Part shown: positions 10,595-21,200 of the stretch, piece by piece
Numbering within the stretch: position 1 is the stretch's first letter
Layout: each line of letters starts with the position of its first letter
Origin: Eublepharis macularius
Lineage: Eukaryota > Chordata > Lepidosauria > Squamata > Eublepharidae
Assembly (NCBI RefSeq): GCF_028583425.1
Contig: NC_072801.1
Coordinates: 65,983,766-66,047,765 of the forward strand
Length of the DNA: 64,000 nucleotides
Direction: 5' to 3'
Made by a program: the position numbers and the translations under genes
Notes under the pieces: generated by a model
Told to the model about the DNA's origin: nothing
What the model saw: only the letters and a program-made list of their open reading frames with translations
Database searches by the model: none

Positions 10595-11338
10595 TTGCTC
10601 TGAAAGTCTGTTTGACCCCTGATGAAGCAGGCTACTCGGAAACAAGAGTCTTGATGACCGGTTCCTTGTCGGATCTCCAGTATTTGGAATCTTGCCATCC
10701 ATGATTTTTTGTATGAAAGAAATGACAAAGAATTACTAAGTTACCAAGTTACTAAGAGTATTCTACTTTTCGGATTTGGCTGTTTTTTCCGGTTACCTAT
10801 TGGACTGTCTGGATTAAGTGCACCCACTCCTTTGTGAACTTTGTGGATGTTACTGTTTGTAAATTCTTTGTTTGGCCATTTACTGTTATAATTCTATGTG
10901 ATTATTAATGTGTGATTATTAATATACCCCTAAAGATTCTGATAAATATTGCTGATTACTTAGCACTTGGTCAGTTTAAAAACATTTGTAAGCTACACTT
11001 AGTTGTAAGACTTTTCATTGATGTTGTAAGTTGTATCCCATTATACTCTTGGCTGTGATTCCAGTGTATTGGCAGACTTGGAGGGTGGCAGAAGAGCCTG
11101 CTGAAGACTTGCGGTGAGTTTGGCATCTGTGAGTGCTTTGGGAGTGGGGCCAGGGTGCTCGAAAGTGATGGACCACAGACCAACAAACTGGTCTACAAAC
11201 TGGGTGGGCGGAGGGTTTGTGGGTGGTCTGCAGTCCATGGTCCATGAAAATCAATGGACCATGGACCGTTGGTTCATGGAGTTTTCCCAGTCTATGCCAA
11301 GCCCTATTTTTGGTTCTGTCATACAAGGCAAGACCTTT
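10595..11338. other. No recognisable gene (block A tail)
   Basis: AT-rich, then a stretch rich in TGGTCCATG/CATGGACCA inverted words around 11230-11280 (a small hairpin). No exon is seen. Confidence 0.4.
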
Positions 11339-11365
11339 AAATTTAAGCATGGTTTGCTTAAATTT
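11339..11365. repeat. Perfect 11-bp inverted repeat at inversion breakpoint
   Basis: AAATTTAAGCA (11339-11349) and TGCTTAAATTT (11355-11365) flank a 5-nt loop. It sits where block A ends and the inverted V2R-B segment begins. Copy 2 keeps only the left arm, so the right arm arose with the rearrangement. Confidence 0.7.
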
Positions 11366-11366
11366 T

Positions 11367-11510
11367 GCCATTGCCTTCCACAGTCATCTACGCTTTACCC
11401 CAGGAACTGGGTACTTTTTTTACTGAACTCAGAAGGATGGAAGGCTGAGTAAAATTTGAGCCAGCTATCTGAATCTGGCTTCCGCCATGATCAAACTTGA
11501 TCAAACCTAC
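11367..11510 (-). mobile_element. SINE half, inverted with V2R-B
   Basis: The reverse complement of the front half of the SINE at 52130-52373 (GAAGGCAATGGC, the GTAGATGACTGG-like block, CTCAGCCTTCCATCCTTC). Its other half lies at 12709-12808 in normal orientation. The inversion breakpoint therefore cut this SINE. Confidence 0.75.
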
Positions 11511-11709
11511 AAAGTGTTTTCAAACAAACAGGGCAAATCATTACAGGATCACTTAAATCTAAGCACAAACCGTTGCAACCTGGAACAATGATTTTCGTTT
11601 ATACTTTCAGCACAGGAATTCTGGAATGTATACCCCTAACTTCTCTGTGAGAATATCACCGGTACTAAAGGAAAATGTTCACAGAGGAAAATGAGAAGAA
11701 CAGCTCAGT

Positions 11710-12614
11710 CTAGCCATCTTTTTTCCTAATGAGCTGGTTTGTGGTGTTCAGCTGCGGCCGAACTAAAATAATGAAGCATTTGGGGATGAAGATGCAACCC
11801 AACAGCCCAGCACTAGAGGCCAAGATGGAGAAGATCTCCACTGCCACCATGAATTTCCCTTTGGTGCTCAGATATGTTGGGACAAAGGACACCCGAACAC
11901 TGCACAACACAAGCATGCTGAAGGTGATCAGCTTGGCTTCATTGAAGCTGTCAGGCCACTTTCGGGCATAGAAAGCCACAGTGAAGCTGAGGATAGCCAG
12001 AAAGCCCATGTAGCCCAGGACAAGGTAGAACATGAGCTCTGAGCCTTCGTTGCACTGCATTGTGATCTGACTGATCTTGGTTTGTCTGTCAAACTCTGGG
12101 AAGGGAGGAGAGGTGGTTATCCAGGTGGTGCACATGCCAGCTTGAATGAAAGAAGAGAAAATTATTACTGATGCTGTCAACCTTTTCCCTGCCAACTTCA
12201 TCATTGTGTTTCCTGGCTTGGTGGCTATGAAGACCAAAACTACAGTGATGGTTTTGGCCAACACACATGAAACAGAGATGGAGAAGGTGATGCCGAACAC
12301 TGTTTGCCTCAGAAGACAGGTCACCTTTCCAGGCTGACCAATGAACAGAAAACAGCAAAGGAAGCTGAGCAGCAGAGAGGCCAGGAGGGTCCAGATGATG
12401 CCCCTGTTATTGGCCTTGATGATTGGAGTGGCCCAGTGCAGAATGAACAGCCCCATCACTAGGATGGTGGTCAAGGAGGATAAAAGGACCAAGGATGCTG
12501 ACGCTGCTCCCAACAGCTCCCCATAGGATAAGAGAGCGAGGCTTCGTGCAATGCATCCATCCTTCTTTCCATTTGGAGACTGATCCTCTGGGCACTCCTG
12601 GCATTGGTCAGAAT
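11710..12614 (-). pseudogene. V2R-B exon 6 (7-TM domain), inverted orphan exon
   Basis: After a TTAATTTCAG acceptor the frame begins phase 1 (DSDQCQECPEDQSPN), completing the cysteine-rich linker. Seven hydrophobic segments follow, with class C V2R signatures: [51 protein letters not shown] and [16 protein letters not shown]. It ends RPQLNTTNQLIRKKDG*. The frame is open for 301 codons. However, it lies on the strand opposite all neighbouring V2R exons, has no exon 5 nearby, and cannot splice to exon 4 of V2R-A (1138). Copy 2 has the same exon in normal orientation at 51017-51921. Its open frame suggests the inversion is recent. Confidence 0.9.
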
Positions 12615-12708
12615 CTGAAATTAACAAGGAAGGAAGATCTTAGTGACAAAGATATTCTGCAAGCTTAGTCTTAAGCAAAATCCTTACAAATTTAATGTGG
12701 TCATAAAC

Positions 12709-12808
12709 CTCGTAACAAAAAGTCTGCCAAGAAAATGTCATGGTGCAACACCTCCCCAAGGGTTAGTAATGACTTGGTGCTTGCACAAGGAACTACCTTT
12801 ATCTTTTA
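12709..12808 (+). mobile_element. SINE half, uninverted side of breakpoint
   Basis: CGTAACAAAAAGTCTGCCAAG through GGTTAGTAATGACTTGGTGC to CTACCTTTATCTTTT matches the back half of the SINE at 52274-52373. It joins directly to inverted sequence at 12708. Confidence 0.75.
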
Positions 12809-12929
12809 AAGATATTGATTATTAAAATATGCATTAACCTTATCTTTATCATACCACAAATAGCCATGCTATCTGAATCTCAAATCATGCCTTTCTAGAT
12901 CCAATACCAATAGTCTTTAGATTTTCAAC

Positions 12930-13140
12930 AAGATCCATCCTTTCATCCAACAAAACAACTTGCAGCAAAATATGATTTCAGATCAGGCAAACCCAATCCC
13001 CCCTCTTTCCTTGGCATTGGCATTAAGACCTGGAATGAAATTAAAAGAGATTTAGGACGAGGGGAGAAAATTCACTTATCACTTCTAGGAAGAATAGCCA
13101 CAATTAAAATGAATGTTTGTCACATTCCTTTAAGGTTTTG
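12930..13140. mobile_element. Decayed L1 ORF2 pieces in opposite orientations
   Basis: On the minus strand (about 13015-12950) a KERGGLGLPDLK-like block is readable. On the plus strand (about 13085-13125) LLGRIATIKMN is readable. Both belong to neighbouring parts of L1 ORF2 (compare LGRIAVVKMN and the GGMQLPNLR block in the L1 at 35883-42122). Opposed orientation is the pattern of L1 5' inversion (twin priming). Copy 2 (52480-52640) has lost part of it. Confidence 0.55.
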
Positions 13141-13944
13141 AAATATAGTTACCATCAGAGGAGAAGACATCTGTGGTGTAAGATGGCTTCCAATGCATGC
13201 ATTGTTGGCCAGAAGGAGCTCAGAGGGTCTCTGTGGGAGCAGTGATAGATGTGCACCACACTGCATGATTTGACTGGGGCAGAGCCCCTATTTTTATAGG
13301 GAAAATATCCCCTTAGGCTGGAGAGTGACTTCATCCTGGTAAGACAAAGGACCTTAAAGGTCCGTTCCTGGGATGGACAAAAGGTTTGATTACCCTGATG
13401 GGTGGGTGCTGCTGGAGCATGACAAAAGGCACATCTTGCTAGTTTCTGGTGCTTAGCAAAGAAACTGTGCTTTTAATTGAGTGTCTCCAAGGTGGGAGAT
13501 TGAATTTGGAGTTATGATTAGATGTTCCCAGGTAGCAGCTGAACTTTTCCGAGCTGATGGATGGACCTTGATTGGGGGGCAAGTTTTTAACTGGGGTGGC
13601 AGAGGGTGGGTGGACTGCTCACAATTCTTGTAGGAATTTCTTTAAAATACCTGTGTTGTCAATTTTTAATTTACTATTATATTGTTGAAGAATTTTCTCA
13701 CTCATATTTATTCTTACGAAATAAAACATCGTGTCCTGTGGGAGATTTTTTAAATTTTTTTGTAATCCTGGAGTTACTTATATATGCTTTGTCAATTTCT
13801 GGATAATGATCCTCCTTTTTTGTCCAAAACGTTGGTCAAAATCACCTTCATGTTTGTCATCTGGAATTGATCTGAACCTCAGAGAAAGCTCCTTTTCTCT
13901 CATCCTATTATATCAAAGGCAAGCCATATCCCTCAGTTTTTATC
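13141..13944. other. Intergenic spacer upstream of V2R-C
   Basis: Aligns with 52640-53469 and 57668-57912. Relative to copy 2 it lacks about 270 bp at 13590 (53078-53350 in copy 2) and has no DIRS element. No exon is recognised. Confidence 0.5.
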
Positions 13945-14465
13945 CCGATGCACCACCAGAGGGCACCACCATGGTGGTAAGGCCAGGCAAGGTGGTCCAT
14001 TCCTCCAGAGGGCATGCCATGGTGGGAAGTCTAATTGAGGTGCCCTGTCTCTCCAGAGGGTGCACTGCAGTGGGATGATCAATTGAGGTGGTCGTTCGCT
14101 CCTGAAGGCGCACCACAGTGGGAAGGCCAAGCAAGGCAGCCATTTTCTCATGAGGGTGCATCACGGCAGGAAGCCCAGGCAAGGATTCCCTGTCCTTGAG
14201 AAGGCATGTCCTGGCAGGAAGCCCAGTTGAGGTGGCCTCTCCCTCTGGAGGGCATGCCACAGTAGGACGGCAAGGAGAAGCAGCCAGTTCCTCCAAGGGC
14301 GCACCATGGTGGGAAACCCAAGGTGGGAAACCCAAGGTCTTCAGTCCCTCCAGAGGGTGTGCGGCAGTGCGAAGTCTAGTTAAAATGGGCAGTCCCCTCC
14401 CCAGAGGGCGCACTGTGGTGGGAAGGCCAGGTGAGGCTGCCCATCCCTCCAGAGGATGTGCCATG
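13945..14465 (+). repeat. 48-bp minisatellite upstream of V2R-C
   Basis: About 11 diverged units with spacing mostly 45-49 bp. Each unit contains a CCTCCAGAGGGCRY-like box followed by RTGGTGGGAAG and a CC(A/T)RG(C/T)(A/G)AGG stretch. The best boxes (e.g. at 14400, CAGAGGGCGC) fit the right half of the vertebrate CTCF core. The array lies about 0.5 kb 5' of exon 1 and is conserved in the same place before V2R-D (57913-58430). Confidence 0.8.
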
Positions 14466-14973
14466 GTTAATGAATTTGGAATCCTGAATATATCAATAAT
14501 TCTCTAATATTATTTGGCATACCTGGATAATACCAAATCAGCATGTATATACTTTGTATGCCAGTACTCAATCAGCCATGACTTAAGCACACTCTTCAAC
14601 ACCACCACTTGTTACCAATTGAAACTCAGGTTGTTGTAGACATAACACATCAGAAAACAAACCTAGGAGTATGCAACCTGGGGCTTTGGGAAAGGTATTA
14701 CCTCTGTCCTGTAATTATTAAAATTACTATGATCAAGCTATGCTTCCCATGTCACCACCTACTAAATTAACTGCTAAACAAGTGAAATTAAACTCCATAA
14801 GTTGTGAAAAGTCAAATGAATCCAGATCACAGTGATCCCAGAGGTTACCTTGAGGGAGGCAGAGTTCTGTCCAATGAAATCCTGAACTTATCACTTGGAG
14901 GAGAACCCAGGGAGGGGTAGCATTGATAAGTGTTTTGAGAGTGGATGTCAATAACCACACTGCATTGGACACA

Positions 14974-15218
14974 ATGCAGGAGATCAGTTTGAACTGGAGC
15001 AGAAAACAGGAAACAGTCCAATGGCTTTTGTTCGTGCTATGCCTCCTCTCACTTCCTCCTCAGGTTTTCAACAGAAATTTGAATTCTGTGTGCAGAAAAC
15101 TTGAATTTGTTCCAGATAGGGCCGAATGTGTTGTTCTGGCCGAAATAGTATCCATTTCACTTGGAGAAGCAGAAATAATGAACTTTACGGAAAAGGAATT
15201 TCCTCTCTCAGATAACTG
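14974..15218 (+). CDS. V2R-C exon 1 (signal peptide, start of ectodomain)
   Basis: First ATG in frame at 14974. A hydrophobic run [14 protein letters not shown] (about residues 13-26) acts as signal peptide. The exon continues through a Cys at about residue 37 to [20 protein letters not shown] and ends TCAGATAACTG/GTAAGC in phase 2. Joining to exon 2 restores a Trp codon and reads directly into [12 protein letters not shown], the usual V2R exon 2 start. Length (245 nt) and frame are preserved in V2R-D (58946-59190). The residues are unlike textbook V2R exon 1, so identity rests on phase, position and conservation. Confidence 0.65.
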
Positions 15219-18200
15219 GTAAGCAACAGTCATTGCTGAAATGATCTGCAATGTTTCTTAAAGTCCTGTCTGTGGTAGAGAAGTCAGGTCTCAAGCATTT
15301 CAAAAATATTCAGATCAAGGAAAGCTTCTTCACAGACTTCTTCTTCTTCCTGTAAGCAAAATATTGAATACGTAGCAGACTTTAGCCTATGTCATTCATT
15401 TAAGAATACCTTTATTGGTATAACAATGTGAACATGCACAGTCAGCGGGAAGACAAGACCACCGTCACCTGAATATTTAAACCAATCCTCTCGTCTTGGA
15501 TGCACGACACAGGAATTTAGCCACAGACTCGATGGTCTCATGCTTTTGGGTGAACAATAGCAAGGAGGTCTTACTGACATCAGATTGTCCATCGTGATTT
15601 TGTATAAGAGGTTCTAAATATACAGCATGGACATCACAATAGAACGAACAATACAGGAGAACGTGTTCAGTACTTTCTACCTCCGAGGTACATATCTTAG
15701 TGGAGTATGAGATTTTCTTAAACCTCTCATACAATACAGCAGAAGGAAGCACCTTAAACTGAGCTAACATGAACGCTCTCTGAAGTCAGACAAGAGAAAT
15801 ACTCTGCCAAGGAACCATTTGGAAAGATCCCCCATCTCAAAGGGGAGCATCTGCCAGAGGCAAGGCTTCTCCGTTCTTGAGTCTCAATTTCTATGAATCT
15901 TTGATTGAAATGTGTGTGCAATGAGGCTATTAGGGCTGCTCCTAAAGGGCAGATGCAACCCAAATGTAATGGTTACAATCCATGCCTTTGTCTCCAACTC
16001 TCTTTGGTTGGTCTCCAAGGATATCGCTGCATAAGGCACACGCACTGGCAGCAAGGCTGTTAAAGAGAGGTTGTTTTGGAGGTCTTTCATTCATAGAGTC
16101 GCCCTATGTATAAGTCAGAAGTGACCTAACATCATGTAACATACACAATTCTCACATTATTTCAACATGGAAGAAGGAAGGGAGAAATCATTCTTGTATG
16201 AATTCTCCATATTTATCAGCTTTATTAATGGCAGTGCAGTGAGTTAAACAAACTGAGTAAGGACAGGCCTCCATTTCACAGTAGAAGACAAATGATCCAT
16301 CTTCCATTTTGGAAAATGCATTGGAACTTTTATTTGAGTTCTTCAATCATACTTCAGTTTTGAGTTGCTGTACGGCACAGAATTGCTTCTTTTTTCTAAG
16401 TAAGCTCATTGGTTTTATAAATAGAGTTGTTGTTAGTATCATCATGATTCACAAGCCTGCAAGCCATGTGTGTAGACTGCAGGATCCGATAGGAACATTC
16501 TGCAATCTCCTGAGACCCTTCCCTGTTCTGTAGAGCTGCTAAGACAGTGCTGCTCTGCAGAATGTACATCAACCTATCCAGGTGTGGCTCACTCTTAAAT
16601 CCCTGAAGAATTGCCTATCCATGCAGGAGACCATGAAACTCTGGCAGCAAAACCATAGGCCAACTCATGCCCCCTTCCCCTCTGGAATTCTACTTGTTAT
16701 TAGAATGTTGCCCATAAAGTGCAGTGATGAAAGAACTAAATTGTGTGCAAGCATTTTCTTCTTTTTCTTTGTGATTGTTGAGTTTATGATGTGTGCAGAC
16801 AAAGAGGAACATTTTGAGTCTTTGAAGTTGCCAGAATTGTCCAGTCTTTTTGCTTCTCTGCCTGGCAGCTTTGCAGGTAGAGCGGTTCTTGGATTTTTTA
16901 AAGAGAATATCTTTAAAAAGCAAGGCATCAAAGCTTGTGGAATTTCATTGCAGGTTGATCCCTAAAAACTACCAGCACTTATGGGCCTTTAGTTTTGCTG
17001 TGGGTGAGATCGACCGGAATACCCATCTCTTTCCCAACATCTCACTCAAATACATTATTGGAAACAATAATTTCAATGCAATGTTAACCAGCCAGAACAC
17101 TTTGGAGCTCCTGGAAAGGAACCAGGGTAATCCCTCCAATTACAATTGCAACAGAAAGAAGACTATAATGGCCGCCATAGGTGCCCTCTCCTCTCAAAAC
17201 TCAATTCAGATGGCCAACGTGTTAACAAACTACAAGATCCCACAGGTATGCATGCTCTGAGGAATGTGCATAGCAATCACTTGGTAGCAGAGCAGTTCAA
17301 TGTGTCCTCCAAAACTTTATTTTTGTGTAACAGGAATTATCCGGTTTCAGTAGACAGACAATTGATATTCTAAGACTATTTTATTTCTGCATATCCTTAC
17401 AGACCACTTCTTCTCACGCAGTAAGGTGAGTACTGACTAGGCAGATGCTTAATGACTCCCTTGAATATCTTGAAAGATCAGTGTCATAATTCCTGAGGTT
17501 CTACTGGAATGCCTAGCTCCAAAATCTCCCCAGGCCACGTTCTTCCCCATTGGACTCTACTTCAGTCCCAGAGTTTCATAGCAAAAATTGTAGAAACATG
17601 AGAAACCAAGCTTTCAGGGTTGTAGCACAAATGTTAAGATTTGTTTTGTGATATTCGTTGGTGGAAACATTCATTTTTCTAAAAACATAATTAATGGTTT
17701 ATAAAACTATTTTTTCCTCCGTAATTTATTTTCATTATATTAGCTCAGTTAGAAAGATAATAGAAATCAACTTTTTTTTAAAAAAGTGTATATGTGTAAA
17801 ACCAGTAATTGAAGATTTGTAGTGTGACATTGCTGGGAGGATTAAATTCATTGCATTAAAGATGTATCTCTTGTTTTAAAAAATTGAGCGATGCAGTTCT
17901 CCATATTAAAAATACGTTTCCCCCTCGTATTAGCTAAGTTACGGCTCCTTTGACCCAGTGCTGAGTGATAAGATTAAGTTCCCTTTTTTCTATCGGATGG
18001 TTCCCAGCGAAAATGCTCAGTATGTGGGGATCGTTCAGCTGCTCAAGCATTTTGGATGGACGTGGGTCGGCCTCCTCACGTCCGATGATGAGAGTGGAGA
18101 AACATTTCTGCAGACCCTGAGACCCAGGCTCCTCCAGAACAACATTTGTCTCGCTTTCACACAACTGATGCCAATTATACTGCATGACAATCCAAGTAAA

Positions 18201-21200
18201 ATCCTAGACGGCATCTTTTCTTCTCTCTGGTTGTATGAAGTGAATGTCATTCTTGTTCATGGGGATATTCTGTCCATGGATGAGTTACGAATAGTTCTGA
18301 TGGATTATGAACTTGATGACCAGCCTCCAATGCAGAGGGTGTGGATCATAACTGCTAAGTGGGATTTCACAGCCGTGATTGCTTGGTATGGTTTCCCAGC
18401 ACAATCCCTCAATGGTACCTTGTCCTTTGACCTGCACACAAAAGTGGTGCCAGGATTTGAGGAATTCCTTGACAGCATAGGTCCAGGGATTTTTCCTTTG
18501 ATCCGCAATTTCTGGCAAAAATCATTTAAGTGTTCTTTCCCAGAGTTTGAGCAACTTTCAACAAACCTTCCCCTCTGCACTGGGGAAGAGAAGCTGAGGA
18601 ACCTCCCTGGGTCTGTGTTTGAAATGAGAATGTCTGGCCATAGCTACAGCATCTATAATGCGGCTTACGCTGTAGCACATGCTCTCCATGCCCTGCATTC
18701 ATCGCTTGTCAAATGGAGAGCAACGACCCATGGAGACAGATGGAAGTTTGGGGATATTCAGCCATGGCAGGTGAGTCTACGTTCCCTTTTTGTCAGACTT
18801 CATTATTGCAGTGGGTTTTGAAAATGAGTCAATTAAGGTTCTTTATAAAGGTGTGAAGAAATGCCTAGCACTCCACCTCAGGATTCACATAAAAATTACA
18901 ATAATTGGGTCTGCACTCTATATGGAAGCCTTTCCATAACTTAACAGCCAGCTAATGTTTTGCCAGTGCTGTTACAGGAAAACTAGGTAGGGGAGGAGAG
19001 ATCTATGACCCATGTCTCCATGCTATGTGCTCCTGAGGTGAACTGCGCTCCGATGTTCTTAAGTGACACTGAGTTTTGGAGTCTGCCTCTCCACCTCCTC
19101 TAGGATAACTCCCAAATAAATGTTATATTTATTCATGCTCCCAGAAGGGCAATAAGATAACAGGAAGCTGTGATTTAATTTTGTTCTCCAATCTCTGCTT
19201 CTCTATTTATTGAATGGAGAGTGCCCTCAAGTCATAGTTATCTTATGATGACCCTCCCCCCTGGTGGGTATTTCATGACAAGAGACTAACAGAGGCAGTT
19301 TTCTATTGGAGATCTCCCATCCGTTTTCTAACCAAGGTCAATCCTGCTTATCGTCTGAGATCTGACGAGATCAGGATAACCTGGGCTATCCAGGCTAGTT
19401 TCCTTCTATATTTGTAACTTCTTCAAAATTAATCAGCCTCTGCTATTTGAGATAGATTCTGACTAGGATACACACTGTTGGTGGCCCATTCCTGAAGGGT
19501 CAGCCTAGACTGGCCATTTCCCGGTGCTATAGCAGGAAGGATGGGAAGATGGGCTAGATCAGCGGAAGCAGTGAAGAGTCTCCTTTCAGAATGCCCAAGT
19601 AAGGAGAGAGTAGTCTGAGATGCAAACCCTCTAGAAAACCCATCAGGGAGCAAATCGATTGACAGTTATGGGTGAGTGGGCAATGTAGATGTAGCGCAGT
19701 TTCACGCTGAGAGATAAGATCTATAGCAAGGTGCTTCACTTGTGGGGAGACAAAGCAGAAGTGTTCAAGAAGGCAATTTATAAAGAAATCAGAATCACAA
19801 TAAAATAGAACGGTCTGAGAGGGCTTTCTTAAAAGGGAATAGGAGCGCTGTTTATTGCAATGTTTATTGCATCTCAGCATTAGGTATGGCATGTCATGGC
19901 TTAAACTATTTGCGTATTTTTCTGATTTCTGTAATCCTAGTGATTTCTCAACATCTTGTGCTCTTCATTGTTTTCTCTGATTTGTATTTTCCCTCATTTC
20001 TATTTTTTTCTGATTTGTATTTTCAGTGAGAAAGGCAGGGTGCAAATGTAGAAAACAAACAAATAAATAAAGAGTTCCTGTGGATGTAGAAAATCCAAAA
20101 CCTGGCCAGTTGTCTTTTTGAGTACTGAAATATTGAACTGAAAGAGAAGTGGTCAAAATATTGCCAAGTGTCAAGTCACAATCTGTTCTCAATGTATTTG
20201 TCTAATGTTGTAAACTTTTCTTGTCTAGCTGAACTCTTTTCTGAGAAAGGTTCGCTTTAATAATAGCGCTGGGGATGAAATCTTCTTTGATGAAAATGGA
20301 GAATTGGCCACTGGATATGATCTCATTAATACCATTGCATTCGCCAATGAATCCTTTCAGAGAGTCCAAGTTGGAAAGATAGACCTGCAAGCTCCTTTAG
20401 GCCAGGAGTTCACCATTAACAGAAGCACCATTGTGTGGAATCCCAAGTTTAAACAGGTCTGAAGTGTTTTACCCGAACTTTAGACGGTCACATCTGCGGA
20501 ACTCTATGTGTTGTTTATAGTTCGTTAGAATAGTGAATAGAATAGCCTTTCTTACTGAAGACAACTGCGCTGTTTACAAAAATAAAAATGCTATCAACAT
20601 ACTCTATAAAGATACAATTTAACTGCACAAACAATGAAGAATAATGGCATGTATCTGGGACTCATCCTGAATCCAATGTGCCAGCTTGATCAAAGTCACA
20701 GCCAGCGGCCAAGGGCCAGGAGCTGGAGCCAGGAAAGGTGTGCCGTTCCCAGCTGGGTGAAAGGGTGAGGGCCTTACTATCTACTCCGCTCCTGATCACA
20801 GCTGGGTGAAGGGGAGTGGGCATTGCCATCTGTTCTGCTCCTAATATCAGCTAGATTAAGGCAGAGAGTGGGCATAGCCACCTGCTCCGCTCCTGATCAC
20901 AGCTGGATGAAGGGGAGTGGGCATTGCCACCTCCTTCGCTCCTAATGCCCGCTGTGTTAAGGCAGGGATGGGCATTTTAAGCTGCTCAGCTCCTATTGCT
21001 AGTTGTGATAAGGTGTGTGTGTGTGTGTATTGCCACCTGCTCCACTCCTAATACCAGCTGAATTAAGGTGGGGTGTACATGGACACTTGCTCCACTCCTA
21101 ATACCAGCTGGGTTACGACAGGGGCAGGCATTGCCGTCTGCTCTGCTCCTAATAACACCTGGGTTAAGTTGGGGGTGAGCATTGCCACCAGCTTCTCTTC

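Larger units (their letters stand above)
6556..11350. repeat. Segmental duplication block A, copy 1
   Basis: Near-identical to 44896-49560 over its length; for example, the 116-codon frame at 8421-8771 is residue-for-residue the same as 46717-47067. It begins at a shared ATTGGTTGRATCACTTCATC and ends at TGGCAAGACMTTWAAATTTAAGC. Copy 1 alone carries an 83-bp foldback (10512-10594). No functional gene is recognised inside. It holds an LTR-like unit, an L2-like relic and a CR1 3' end. Confidence 0.9.

Noticed and set aside
10619-10643. CUGAUGA followed by GAAAC, hammerhead-like (also near 48826)
   Set aside because: The intervening 13 nt cannot form stem II and no stem I is seen. It may be a very old PLE tail or chance.
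13945-14465. CRISPR-like regular array (also 20700-21235, 42536-43705)
   Set aside because: Units are diverged head-to-tail minisatellites without unique spacers, in a vertebrate context.
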